Assembly (NCBI RefSeq): GCF_022024115.1 | Contig: NZ_CP091792.1 | Location: 2,542,001 to 2,606,000, forward strand | Length of the DNA stretch: 64,000 nt | Direction of reading: 5' to 3' | Source: Prevotella communis | GTDB lineage: Bacteria; Bacteroidota; Bacteroidia; Bacteroidales; Bacteroidaceae | Shown here: piece after piece, positions 10,013 through 18,402 of the stretch | Position numbering within the stretch: position 1 is the stretch's first letter | Layout of the letters: each line of letters opens with the position of its first letter | Program-made: the position numbers and the translations under genes | The notes under the pieces: generated by a model | What the model was told of the DNA's origin: nothing | Databases searched by the model: none | The model's input: only the letters and a program-made list of their open reading frames with translations

Positions 10013-11110
10013 ATGGAAAAATCGGCCAACGATAGTAATACAAGCAAAAAGAGACTGCTGGGTCTGACGACTGCGGAACTGAAACAGGTGGCGCAGCAGT
10101 TGGGCATGCCTGCCTTCACCGGCGGACAGATAGCCAAGTGGCTCTACGAGAAAGGTGTGATGAGCATCGACGAGATGACGAATCTCTCGAAGCAGAACCG
10201 CGAACGTCTGAGCAATGAGTATTGCGTAGGCGCCATGCCGCCTATCGACTGCCAGCGCAGCGTGGATGGCACCATCAAATACCTGTTCCCGGTCGTGACG
10301 ACCGGAAACTCCGGAGATTCCGGAATTTCCGGACATTCCGGCTTATTCGTCGAGACGGTTTTCATTCCCGACGGTGACCGTGCCACGCTCTGCGTGTCCA
10401 GTCAGGTGGGCTGTAAGATGAACTGCCTGTTCTGTCAGACTGGTAAACAGGGATTTGAAGGCAACCTCTCTACTGCCGACATCTTGAATCAAATCTACGC
10501 CCTACCCGAGCGCGACCTACTGACCAACGTGGTATTCATGGGGCAGGGCGAGCCGATGGACAACTTGGACAACGTGCTAAAGACGACAGAGATACTGACG
10601 GCAGCCGACGGCTATGCCTGGAGTCCCAAGCGTATCACGGTGAGCAGCGTGGGCGTGAAGAACAAACTGAAGCGTTTCCTCGACGAGAGCCAGTGTCACG
10701 TAGCCATCTCCATGCACTCGCCCCTGCACGAGCAGCGTCTGTCGCTGATGCCAGCAGAGAAAGCCATGAACATCAGTGAGGTGGTGGAACTGCTGAAGCA
10801 GTATGACTTCACCCACCAGCGCCGCTGTTCGTTTGAGTATATCTGTTTCAGTGGCCTCAACGACACCCTGGAACATGGTCGCGAGATTGTCCGTCTGGTC
10901 AAGGGACTGGAATGCCGTGTCAACCTGATCCGCTTCCACCAGATTCCCAATGTTGACCTGCCGGGTGCCGACCTCAGCAGGATGGAGCAGTTGCGCGACT
11001 ACCTCACCGCCAACGGTGTATTCACCACCATTCGTGCCAGTCGCGGACAGGACATCTTTGCAGCCTGCGGTCTGCTGAGCACAGAGAAGAAGAAAAATCA
11101 AAAACAATAA
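10013..11110 (+). CDS. rlmN: 23S rRNA (adenine-2503-C2) methyltransferase, radical SAM
   Basis: Methylates C2 of A2503 in 23S rRNA (and A37 of some tRNAs). The radical-SAM cluster motif CX3CX2C is seen in GCKMNCLFCQTGKQGF. The downstream NVVFMGQGEPMDNL and the C-terminal RASRGQDIFAACGLL, containing the methylated cysteine, are typical. The start at 10013 is set by the promoter just upstream; the protein is then 365 residues. Between LFPV and FVETVFIP it carries an unusual insert of repeated Ser-Gly-X tripeptides encoded by a 9-bp tandem repeat (10301-10341). pdxA follows 5 bases later. Confidence 0.93.
   Translation: MEKSANDSNTSKKRLLGLTTAELKQVAQQLGMPAFTGGQIAKWLYEKGVMSIDEMTNLSKQNRERLSNEYCVGAMPPIDCQRSVDGTIKYLFPVVTTGNSGDSGISGHSGLFVETVFIPDGDRATLCVSSQVGCKMNCLFCQTGKQGFEGNLSTADILNQIYALPERDLLTNVVFMGQGEPMDNLDNVLKTTEILTAADGYAWSPKRITVSSVGVKNKLKRFLDESQCHVAISMHSPLHEQRLSLMPAEKAMNISEVVELLKQYDFTHQRRCSFEYICFSGLNDTLEHGREIVRLVKGLECRVNLIRFHQIPNVDLPGADLSRMEQLRDYLTANGVFTTIRASRGQDIFAACGLLSTEKKKNQKQ
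10301..10341 (+). repeat. 9-bp tandem repeat inside rlmN
   Basis: CCGGA recurs every 9 bases (unit starts 10301, 10310, 10319, 10328, 10337), keeping the frame and encoding Ser-Gly-X units. The usual family sequence at this point is a short loop. Confidence 0.85.
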
Positions 11111-11115
11111 ATATT

Positions 11116-12198
11116 ATGGAAGAGAGAAAAATTCGCGTAGCCATTACGCACGGCGACATCAACGGCGTAGGCTATGAAGTCATATTGAAGACCTTTGCCG
11201 ACCCCACAATGCTGGAGCTCTGCACGCCCATCGTCTATGGATCGCCCAAGATTGCGGCTTTTCATGGCAAGACACTGAGCATCGACACGCCCTTTACCGT
11301 GATCAGGAATGCCAGGGATGCACAGGACGGCAAGCTGAATATGCTCGCTGTTGTTGACGACGAGACGAAGATTGAGATGGGTACTTCTACGCCTGAGTCG
11401 GGTGAGGCTGCCAAGGTGGCTATCGACAAGGCATTGGAGGACTACAAGGCCGGCTTGTTTGACGTGCTGGTCACAGCACCTGTCAGCAAGAACAGCATCA
11501 AGGGCTTCAATGGTCACACCAACTATATTGAGCATGCCCTCAATGATGGCAAGAAAGGACTCACCATCCTGACCAATGACGACCTGCGCGTGGCGCTGGT
11601 AACCAACAACGTGGCTATCAAGGATATCGCGGAGTCTATCACCAAACAGAAGATTGTGGAGAAAGCCACCATCTTCTATCAGGCACTGCGTCGCGACCTG
11701 CGTGTCAGCAGTCCCCGTATCGCTGTCCTGGCGCTGAATCCCCGTTGCGGTGAGGATGGCGTGCTGGGCGATGAGGAGCAGACCGTGATCACCCCTGCCA
11801 TCAACGAACTGGCTGAGAAGGGTATCCAGGTATTCGGTCCCTATGCTGCCGACGATTTCTTTGGCCGTAGCGCCTACTACCGTTTCGACGGTGTGCTGGC
11901 CATGTATCACGACCAGGGTCAGACGCCCTTCAAGGCTGTGGCCTACGAGAACGGTGTGCGTTTCACCACTGGTCTGGACCTGATCCGTACGGCTCCTGCC
12001 CACGGTGTCAACTATGCCGCAGCAGGCAAGAACATCACCGACGAGCAGTCACTTCGCAACGCCATCTACGTGGCTATCGACGTATGGCGCAACCGTCAGA
12101 ACTACGACAAGCCCTACGAGAATCCACTGCCCAAGCTCTACCACGAGCGTCGCGACGAGAGCGAGAAGGTACGCTTCCACAAGAAACCCGAGGAATAA
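11116..12198 (+). CDS. pdxA: 4-hydroxythreonine-4-phosphate dehydrogenase
   Basis: Oxidises 4-hydroxythreonine phosphate in DXP-dependent vitamin B6 synthesis. The 360-residue protein opens with RVAITHGDINGVGYEVILK, carries TAPVSKNSI and GHTNYIEHAL (metal and substrate binding) and ends with MYHDQGQTPFKAVAYENGV and TTGLDLIRTAPAHG, all classic PdxA motifs. It starts 5 bases after rlmN and is probably cotranscribed with it. Length is close to the usual 330-360. Confidence 0.94.
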   Translation: MEERKIRVAITHGDINGVGYEVILKTFADPTMLELCTPIVYGSPKIAAFHGKTLSIDTPFTVIRNARDAQDGKLNMLAVVDDETKIEMGTSTPESGEAAKVAIDKALEDYKAGLFDVLVTAPVSKNSIKGFNGHTNYIEHALNDGKKGLTILTNDDLRVALVTNNVAIKDIAESITKQKIVEKATIFYQALRRDLRVSSPRIAVLALNPRCGEDGVLGDEEQTVITPAINELAEKGIQVFGPYAADDFFGRSAYYRFDGVLAMYHDQGQTPFKAVAYENGVRFTTGLDLIRTAPAHGVNYAAAGKNITDEQSLRNAIYVAIDVWRNRQNYDKPYENPLPKLYHERRDESEKVRFHKKPEE

Positions 12199-12212
12199 TT
12201 TTTTCTGCCATT

Positions 12213-12246
12213 TTTGCAGCCGTTTCAAAAAAAATATGTAATTTTG
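12213..12246 (+). promoter_or_regulatory. Putative promoter of the sigma-54 activator/LptE gene
   Basis: TTTG (12213-12216) and TAATTTTG (12239-12246) stand 22 bases apart, slightly longer than the ideal. The predicted start point is within about 10 bases of the ATG at 12257, so the leader would be very short. Confidence 0.5.
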
Positions 12247-12256
12247 TCAGCCAATT

Positions 12257-13936
12257 ATGAACAACGCTGAGTTACAACGCATCAAACAGAGGTACAACAT
12301 CGTGGGCAACTGCGAGGCTTTGAACCATATTCTGGACGTCGCCCTTCAGGTAGCGCCCACCGACCTGAGCGTGCTCATCGTTGGCGAGAGCGGTGTTGGT
12401 AAGGAGATTATCCCACGCGTGATTCACGACAACTCACCACGTAAGCGTGAGAAATATTTCGCCATCAACTGCGGTTCTATCCCCGAGGGCACCATCGACT
12501 CCGAACTCTTTGGTCATGTGAAGGGTTCCTATACGGGTGCCATCAACGACTCACCAGGTTATTTCGGTGTGGCCAACAAGGGCACGCTGTTTCTTGATGA
12601 GGTGGGCGAACTGCCGCTGGCTACGCAGGCCCGTCTGCTTCGTGTGCTCGAGACAGGCGAGTATATCCCCGTGGGTGGTACGGAGATCCGTAAGACCGAC
12701 GTACGCATCGTGGCGGCAACGAATGTCAACATCCGACAGGCCATCAGCGAAGGCCGTTTCCGTGAGGACCTCTATTACCGTCTGAACAGTATCCCCATCC
12801 AGATGCCTGCCCTGCGCGAGCGCGGTGAGGATATCGTACTGCTGTTCCGTCTCTTCGCCATGCAGATGGCAGAGAAATACCATATGGAGCGCGTCACCCT
12901 GACCGACGAGGCCAAACAGATGCTGATGCGCTATAAATGGCCGGGCAACGTACGTCAGCTGAAGAATATCACCGAACAGATTTCCGTGCTCAGTCAGGAG
13001 CGTATCATCACGCCCCAGATTCTCTCCCGTTTCATCCCACAGGACCAGGAGACGACGCAGCTGGCTGTTATCAAGAACAACAGCGACCACTCGTTTGAGA
13101 ATGAGCGCGAGATTCTCTATAAGATCCTTTTCGAACTGCGCGGCAATGTGAACGACATGCGTCGCGAGATGAGTCAGTTGAAGAAGCAGATGGAAGACGT
13201 GAAGACGTCTCCCTCGCCTGCTATAACCCCCATTCAGCCCATTAACCCCATCTCCCCCATCCTCGAAGACGCCGAGGCCGAGGAATACATCGAGCCTACG
13301 CCTGAGCAGGAGAACCTGAACCTCAATGACCTGAGTCGTCAGATGCTGGAGAAGGCATTGGAGCGCAACAACGGCAACCGAAAGAAGGCGGCACAGGAAC
13401 TTGGTATCAGCGACCGTACGCTCTATCGCCGACTGAAGCAATACGGACTGATGCTGGTGTTCTTCATCTCAACACTCTTCATGTCGTCGTGCTACACCTT
13501 CAACGGTGCCAGCATCGACTACAACAAGACGAAGACCATCCAGATTGCCGACTTTCCCCTGCGCACCAGTTATGTGTGGGGACCTATGGCCAGCATCTTC
13601 AACAACCAGTTGAAGGATCAGTATGCCAACCACACCAAGCTCATTCAGGTGAAGCGTAATGGCGACCTGCAGATATCGGGCGAGATTGTACGCTACGAAC
13701 AGCGCAACAAGTCGGTATCTTCTGAAGGCTATTCTGCACAGACGGAACTGTCGATGACTGTCAACGTGCGTTTCACCAACAACGCCAAGCACGACGAGGA
13801 CTTTGAGCGCCAGTTTACGGCCACCTCTACCTACGAGACCACACAGTCGCTCAATGCCGTGCAGGAAGAGCTGGTCACACAGATGGTCAAGGAAATCACC
13901 GACCAGATATTCAATGCCACAGTGGCCAACTGGTGA
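12257..13936 (+). CDS. Sigma-54-type AAA+ transcription activator fused in frame to LptE lipoprotein
   Basis: Residues 1-240 are a sigma-54 interaction AAA+ domain: Walker A GESGVGKE, GAFTGA-like loop GSYTGAINDSPG, Walker B GTLFLDEVGEL, then RWPGNVRQL-like KWPGNVRQLKN. A coiled and proline-rich linker leads to a Fis-type helix-turn-helix (GNRKKAAQELGISDRTLYRRL) near residue 385. Without a stop the frame runs on into MLVFFISTLFMSSC and a 148-residue LptE domain ending in FNATVANW. In relatives these are two adjacent genes; here they are one 559-codon ORF. There is no receiver domain. Confidence 0.85.
   Translation: MNNAELQRIKQRYNIVGNCEALNHILDVALQVAPTDLSVLIVGESGVGKEIIPRVIHDNSPRKREKYFAINCGSIPEGTIDSELFGHVKGSYTGAINDSPGYFGVANKGTLFLDEVGELPLATQARLLRVLETGEYIPVGGTEIRKTDVRIVAATNVNIRQAISEGRFREDLYYRLNSIPIQMPALRERGEDIVLLFRLFAMQMAEKYHMERVTLTDEAKQMLMRYKWPGNVRQLKNITEQISVLSQERIITPQILSRFIPQDQETTQLAVIKNNSDHSFENEREILYKILFELRGNVNDMRREMSQLKKQMEDVKTSPSPAITPIQPINPISPILEDAEAEEYIEPTPEQENLNLNDLSRQMLEKALERNNGNRKKAAQELGISDRTLYRRLKQYGLMLVFFISTLFMSSCYTFNGASIDYNKTKTIQIADFPLRTSYVWGPMASIFNNQLKDQYANHTKLIQVKRNGDLQISGEIVRYEQRNKSVSSEGYSAQTELSMTVNVRFTNNAKHDEDFERQFTATSTYETTQSLNAVQEELVTQMVKEITDQIFNATVANW
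13451..13936 (+). other. lptE: LptE portion with possible separate internal start
   Basis: LptE is the outer-membrane lipoprotein that plugs LptD for lipopolysaccharide export. Met399 of the fused ORF opens a hydrophobic stretch ending in a lipobox-like FMSSC (Cys412), and the following sequence (YTFNGASIDY through FNATVANW) is LptE. Internal initiation at 13451 would give a lipoprotein with a very short, uncharged signal; alternatively the preceding RRLKQYG supplies the basic region. Which form is made cannot be read from DNA. Confidence 0.65.
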
Positions 13937-13955
13937 TTTTAAGGGTAAAGTGAAG

Positions 13956-13984
13956 AGTGAAAAGTGAAAAATTTGCTACCGCAA
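13956..13984. repeat. Dispersed repeat (left arm of the 53.8-kb hairpin element)
   Basis: 29 bases beginning AGTGAAAAGTGAAAAATTTG and ending CTACCGCAA are identical to 53806-53834. Here only this arm is present and it covers the alternative upstream start of the following gene. Confidence 0.85.
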
Positions 13985-13989
13985 GAAAT

Positions 13990-14775
13990 ATGGATATAGT
14001 AGAACTCATAGAACACCCAGAGAGAATGGACCGCGACACGCTTTACGAGTTGCGCTCTATGCTGGCACTATACCCATACTTCCAGACGGCACGCCTGCTC
14101 ATGCTGCAGAACCTGTACCTGCTCCACGATCCATCGTTCGACCAGGAACTGCGCCGTGCAGCTATCTATATCACCGACCGAAAGGTACTCTTCCAGATGA
14201 TTGAGGCTGCCCACTATATGGTGAAGGCCGTACCGTCATCTGAAGCCCAGCACCCCGCATCCAGCGCCCAGCGCCAGACACCTGAGGAGCGCGACAGTCG
14301 TACTATCTCCCTGATTGACGACTTCCTCGATTCCCTGCCTAAGGAGGAAGAGGAGGAGACCTCCCAGAAGAAAGGTAAGCGCAAGCCTACACCAGCCGAT
14401 GCCGCAGTCGATTATGTGGCCTATCTCCTTGAGAGTGAAAGCGATGAGGATCGCGAGAAGGCTGCCGAGGTACCCCAACTGATAGGTCACAGCCTCATCG
14501 ATTCCTTCATAAATAATGACAAGGGAAAGATAGTGCTCAAAGAGACCCCTACCCTCAAGCCAGAACTCGACGATACAACGCCAGATACGCAAAATGGTGT
14601 GCAACAGGGGTATTTTACGGAAACTTTTGCCAGAATTTACATCAAACAGGGCAATTATTCCAAAGCTTTAGAAATTATTCAGCAATTAAGTTTGGATAAT
14701 CCGAAAAAAAATGTTTACTTTGCAGACCAAATACGCTTCTTGCAGAAATTAATAATAAATAATAACAAAAAATAA
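13990..14775 (+). CDS. Conserved Bacteroidales protein with TPR-like C-terminus
   Basis: A 261-residue protein. I place the start at MDIVELIEHPERM (13990) because the sequence before it comes from a dispersed repeat. The N-terminal half is helical (LYELRSMLALYPYFQTARLL), the middle is acidic and lysine-rich, and the C-terminus (ETFARIYIKQGNYSKALEII) resembles one TPR hairpin. It is always near LptE and SecG in Bacteroidales as far as I know, but I know no assigned function. It may have a scaffold role. Confidence 0.7.
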   Translation: MDIVELIEHPERMDRDTLYELRSMLALYPYFQTARLLMLQNLYLLHDPSFDQELRRAAIYITDRKVLFQMIEAAHYMVKAVPSSEAQHPASSAQRQTPEERDSRTISLIDDFLDSLPKEEEEETSQKKGKRKPTPADAAVDYVAYLLESESDEDREKAAEVPQLIGHSLIDSFINNDKGKIVLKETPTLKPELDDTTPDTQNGVQQGYFTETFARIYIKQGNYSKALEIIQQLSLDNPKKNVYFADQIRFLQKLIINNNKK

Positions 14776-14784
14776 TTAACAACA

Positions 14785-15159
14785 ATGGGAATTTATTTTC
14801 TTTTAATCATCCTCATCGTGATTGCTGCCATTCTCATGGTAGGCATCGTGTTGATTCAGGAATCTAAGGGTGGTGGTTTGGCTTCAAACTTCGCCTCTTA
14901 CAACCAGATTGGTGGTGTACGTAAGACCACCGACTTTATTGAGAAAGCTACTTGGACACTCGCAGGCTTCATGGTAGTTGTCAGCGTAGCATGTGCATAC
15001 GTAGCTCCTAAGGCTCAGAGCACCAACCTGATTGATCAGGTAGAGGTAAACACTGCTACCAGCCCAGTTAATGCTAACGGCTTGGAAGCCAGCCCCGTTG
15101 AAGAGGCTCCTGCAGCAGCTCCAGAGGCAACAGAAGCACCTGCCGGTAAAGAAAATTAA
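14785..15159 (+). CDS. secG: Preprotein translocase subunit SecG
   Basis: Small inner-membrane subunit of the SecYEG channel. The 124-residue protein has two transmembrane helices (IYFLLIILIVIAAILMVGIV and WTLAGFMVVVSVACAYVA) separated by the conserved loop QESKGGGLASNF. The C-terminal tail rich in Ala, Glu and Pro is common in Bacteroidetes SecG. It starts 9 bases after the TPR-like gene and ends just before an inverted repeat and the tRNA-His promoter. Confidence 0.93.
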   Translation: MGIYFLLIILIVIAAILMVGIVLIQESKGGGLASNFASYNQIGGVRKTTDFIEKATWTLAGFMVVVSVACAYVAPKAQSTNLIDQVEVNTATSPVNANGLEASPVEEAPAAAPEATEAPAGKEN

Positions 15160-15164
15160 AAAAA

Positions 15165-15209
15165 GTACGCAATTTATTTGGTCAATTCAAATAAATTGCG
15201 TACCTTTGC
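15165..15209 (+). promoter_or_regulatory. Promoter of tRNA-His embedded in a 16-bp inverted repeat
   Basis: TTTG (15177-15180), 20 bases, then TACCTTTGC (15201-15209). Perfect 16-base arms at 15165-15180 and 15188-15203, separated by 7 bases, cover the -33 element and the start of the -7 element. The hairpin could also end the secG transcript, though no T-run follows. Confidence 0.8.
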
Positions 15210-15237
15210 ACTCGCTTTTAAGGAAGCGACCAACATG

Positions 15238-15314
15238 GTGCCCGTAGTTCAGTTGGTTAGAGCGTCAGATTGTGGTTCTGAATGTCGACGGTTCGAGTCC
15301 GTCCGGGCACCCCA
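15238..15314 (+). tRNA. tRNA-His (anticodon GTG)
   Basis: A full cloverleaf: acceptor GTGCCCG pairs with CGGGCAC (15304-15310), the anticodon stem TCAGA/TCTGA encloses loop TTGTGGT, and GTTCGAGTC forms the T loop. The discriminator is C15311 and CCA is encoded (15312-15314). G15237 can supply the extra G-1 that marks histidine tRNAs. Confidence 0.96.
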
Positions 15315-15318
15315 AGAA

Positions 15319-15353
15319 AAAAGTCCTGTAATCCGAGAGATTGCAGGACTTTT
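15319..15353 (+). terminator. Terminator after tRNA-His
   Basis: AAAAGTCCTG (15319-15328) pairs perfectly with CAGGACTTTT (15344-15353); the stem extends with one mismatch toward the loop and ends in Ts. Confidence 0.8.
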
Positions 15354-15470
15354 ACATTTCCAGTGCATGAGATTCTATGTCATAGGTCTTACCAATATAC
15401 AAGTTACCATGTTTCTTAAAGCAGTACCTTCTCTAGAGTAAGCATATGCGCTTACGTTCTTTGCTAACAA

Positions 15471-15710
15471 GGATCAAAGTACAATAAGACAGCAGCTCAG
15501 GTAGCCCTCCGTTGGCTCACCCAGCGTGGCATCGTAGCTATTCCCAAGTCGAGTCATCAAGAGCGCATGGCACAGAATATCGACATTTTTGACTTCTCGT
15601 TGAGTGACGACGAAATGGCACAGATTGCCAAGATGAATCAGCACGATGCAGGAACCAGAGATTTCGGTGACCCGCAGTTCGTGAAATACTTAATTGAGAA
15701 TTACGGATAA
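15471..15710 (+). pseudogene. Aldo/keto reductase, C-terminal relic
   Basis: 79 codons reading KTAAQVALRWLTQRGIVAIP, then KSSHQERMAQNIDIFDF and a normal AKR C-terminus (GDPQFVKYLIENYG). This is the NADPH-binding end of an aldo/keto reductase; the barrel and catalytic Tyr are absent and a stop codon stands directly upstream. The 155 bases between the tRNA terminator and this relic show no gene. A terminator follows. Confidence 0.85.
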
Positions 15711-15726
15711 TATCCCAAATATTCAT

Positions 15727-15762
15727 AAATCCCAAGGCAAAATCAATCTGCTTTGGGATTTT
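15727..15762 (+). terminator. Terminator-like hairpin
   Basis: AAATCCCAAGGC pairs with GCTTTGGGATTT (one G-T pair) and runs into TTTT. It closes the aldo/keto reductase relic. Confidence 0.65.
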
Positions 15763-15847
15763 ATTTGTATATTTGCGGGCAGAAAACTACGATTACACCG
15801 CTTGGTGGTTTTGGCTGCTAACAAACACTTTAATTTAATCAAAAAAA

Positions 15848-18343
15848 ATGAAACAACTAACACTAACTATCATTTCCGCGCTGCTCTCATTAGGCATGGC
15901 GCAGGCACAGAACACAGAAGAAATGGCAACCTTCCGCACCTGGGCTATGACACCGCCGATGGGCTGGAACTCGTGGGACTGCTACTACTCTTCGGTGACA
16001 GAGAAAGAGGTGCTGCAGAACGCGCAGTACTTAGTTGATAACGACCTGGTGAAATATGGCTGGGAATATGTGGTGGTGGACATCCGTTGGTATTGTAACC
16101 ATCCGTCCTTGGGCGGCGGCAACTACAACCAGCGGGGCGATCAGGATTATGTGCTCGACGAGTACGGACGCTACCTGCCGTCGCCTTCGCGCTTCCCGTC
16201 GTGTATGGTGGATGGAAAGAACGAAGGCTTCAAGGCTCTGGCTCAGAAGATTCATGACATGGGTCTGAAGTTCGGCATCCATATCATGCGTGGTGTGCCT
16301 AAGAGTGTGATGGGCAGCACATACAAACTGAAAGGTAGCGAATCTACGCCTTGGAGTCAGGTATATAACGGCACCACCTCGCCCTGTACATGGCTGAAGG
16401 ACAACCTGCTGGTGAAGAACAATGAGGCCGGACAGACCTATTATAACAGTATCATGGACCTCTATGCCGAGTGGGGCGTGGATTTCCTGAAGATCGATGA
16501 CCTCTCGCGTCCGTTCTATACCGATGAGATTCACATGATCCGCAAGGCCATCGACCAGACAAACCGTCCCATCGTGCTGTCGCTCTCGCCTGGCAAGACG
16601 CAGTACCAGTATGCAGGAGAGTGTCTGGAGAATGCCAATATGTGGCGCATGATGGATGACTTGTGGGACAACTGGAGTGACGTGGATGCCGTTTTCAACG
16701 AAGCCCATGCCTGGGAAACAGTAACCCGTCCGGGCAACTATGCCGACTGCGACATGCTGCCTCTGGGACAGATTGCTATGACCATCGGTGATGCAGGCTA
16801 TACCGCAGCCGACAATGGCCGTTGGACCAATCTCTCGCAGAACGAGCAACTGACGATGATGACCCTTTGGGGCATCTGTCACTCACCCTTGTTCTTCGGT
16901 GGCGAAATGACCAAGAACGATGCCTTCACCCTCTCGCTCCTGAACAATGAGGAGTACCACCAGATGCACAAATACGGTGAAGATGCTCATCAGGTGATGA
17001 ATGATGAGGATAACGGTCGCGTGGCTTGGACCTCGCACATCGGTGACACCCGCTATCTGGCCCTCTTTCAGCGCGATAACACTCGCTGGGTGATGGGCAA
17101 CAAGGCTCTCTACAAGAGCGAGGTGGTGGCCTATACCACCGACGGCCATGCGGTGGATGTAGATATTGAATGGCCCGAGGGCGAGAAGACGCTCGTGCTA
17201 GTGGTTGACGACGGTGGAGACAACTACAACTACGACCATGGCGACTGGATCAACCCCACGCTCGTATTGCGCGATGGTACGGAGGTTCCCCTCACCGGCA
17301 CCTACAAGACCCGCCAATACACCAAGTCCTACTTCAACCGCGTGTATGAGAACAAGAACGTGGACAACGGCGGCAAGATGAAAGTGATGGGCGTCACCTA
17401 CGACTGCGGCTTCTCCACCGATGCCAATGCCGCTATCTTCTTCACGATACCTGAAGACATGGACGTGGTGCGCTTCAAGGCTATGGCCGCTGCCGATGAC
17501 TCAGGTATTGGTCAGCAGGGAGCCACGACGAGCATCCGCTTCATGGTGTTCGCCCAGAACCCGCTCACCGACGAACAGGACGATGCCGCTGCCCGCTCAG
17601 GTCTCATCAGTCGCACAGGCACGAAGAGTAAGACCTTGGAAACCGACATCACAGGAGCTGAGCAACTGAAGATTGTGGTGAGCAACTGGGGCGACGGTTT
17701 TGCCTACGACCGTGCCGACCTCATCAACCCCGTGCTCATCGATGCTGAGGGTAACGAGACCTCGCTGACCACGCTGAGACAGACTTCTTACCAGTCGGAG
17801 TGGGGGAGTCTGCATGTAAACAAGAACGTGGAGGGCGGCACACTCAAAGTCGATGGTCAGTCATATGATACGGGCCTCGGCATGAACGCCCAGTGTACCC
17901 TCATTTACGACCTGCCATCAGGACACTCATGGAAGACCTTCCGCGCCCTCTGCGGTTACGATTCCAGCTGCGATACCGACAACAGCTCAGCAGCCGGCAC
18001 CACGATGGAGTTCATCTTCTATGTCACCAAGAAAGAGACTTACGACTTCGACCTCACGCAGCTTGGTTACGGTGCCACCGAGTCCGTTCCCGTCCACGAC
18101 ATCTGGGCAGACGAAGACCTAGACACCGCCACGGGTTCCTTCAGCACCACCGTGCCTAGCCACGGCGTAAAACTGTTCCGTCTGGGTAACAAGGCTACAA
18201 CGGGCATCAACAACCCAACCACCCCAGCAGTTCAATCTTCAATCTTCAACCTTCAACCTTCAATCTACAACCTACAAGGACAAAGGGTTAGTGCTGACTG
18301 GAAGGGAATACAGATACAAAACGGAAAGAAACGGGTAAAATAA
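15848..18343 (+). CDS. Secreted GH27 alpha-galactosidase with two NPCBM-like modules
   Basis: An 831-residue enzyme with a signal peptide ending in GMAQAQ. The GH27 barrel opens with TPPMGWNSWDCYYSSV; the likely nucleophile is Asp217 in FLKIDD and the likely acid/base lies in MWRMMDDLW (Asp270/271). A beta domain is followed by two NPCBM-like modules (NRVYENKNVDNGGKMKVMG and SLHVNKNVEGGTLKVDG), thought to bind carbohydrate. The end (SIYNLQGQRV...GIQIQNGKKRVK) is a tail shared with the CotH-family protein at 61 kb. It probably removes alpha-galactosyl residues from galactomannan or related glycans. Confidence 0.88.
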   Translation: MKQLTLTIISALLSLGMAQAQNTEEMATFRTWAMTPPMGWNSWDCYYSSVTEKEVLQNAQYLVDNDLVKYGWEYVVVDIRWYCNHPSLGGGNYNQRGDQDYVLDEYGRYLPSPSRFPSCMVDGKNEGFKALAQKIHDMGLKFGIHIMRGVPKSVMGSTYKLKGSESTPWSQVYNGTTSPCTWLKDNLLVKNNEAGQTYYNSIMDLYAEWGVDFLKIDDLSRPFYTDEIHMIRKAIDQTNRPIVLSLSPGKTQYQYAGECLENANMWRMMDDLWDNWSDVDAVFNEAHAWETVTRPGNYADCDMLPLGQIAMTIGDAGYTAADNGRWTNLSQNEQLTMMTLWGICHSPLFFGGEMTKNDAFTLSLLNNEEYHQMHKYGEDAHQVMNDEDNGRVAWTSHIGDTRYLALFQRDNTRWVMGNKALYKSEVVAYTTDGHAVDVDIEWPEGEKTLVLVVDDGGDNYNYDHGDWINPTLVLRDGTEVPLTGTYKTRQYTKSYFNRVYENKNVDNGGKMKVMGVTYDCGFSTDANAAIFFTIPEDMDVVRFKAMAAADDSGIGQQGATTSIRFMVFAQNPLTDEQDDAAARSGLISRTGTKSKTLETDITGAEQLKIVVSNWGDGFAYDRADLINPVLIDAEGNETSLTTLRQTSYQSEWGSLHVNKNVEGGTLKVDGQSYDTGLGMNAQCTLIYDLPSGHSWKTFRALCGYDSSCDTDNSSAAGTTMEFIFYVTKKETYDFDLTQLGYGATESVPVHDIWADEDLDTATGSFSTTVPSHGVKLFRLGNKATTGINNPTTPAVQSSIFNLQPSIYNLQGQRVSADWKGIQIQNGKKRVK

Positions 18344-18402
18344 TGAATACGAATATGAGTAAGGGAGTGAATTAGACAGATATCACAACATTGCTAAGTT
18401 TG

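Noticed and set aside
15355..15470. Additional tRNA or small RNA behind tRNA-His
   Set aside because: No cloverleaf or second promoter could be found; it reads as unstructured spacer before the aldo/keto reductase relic.
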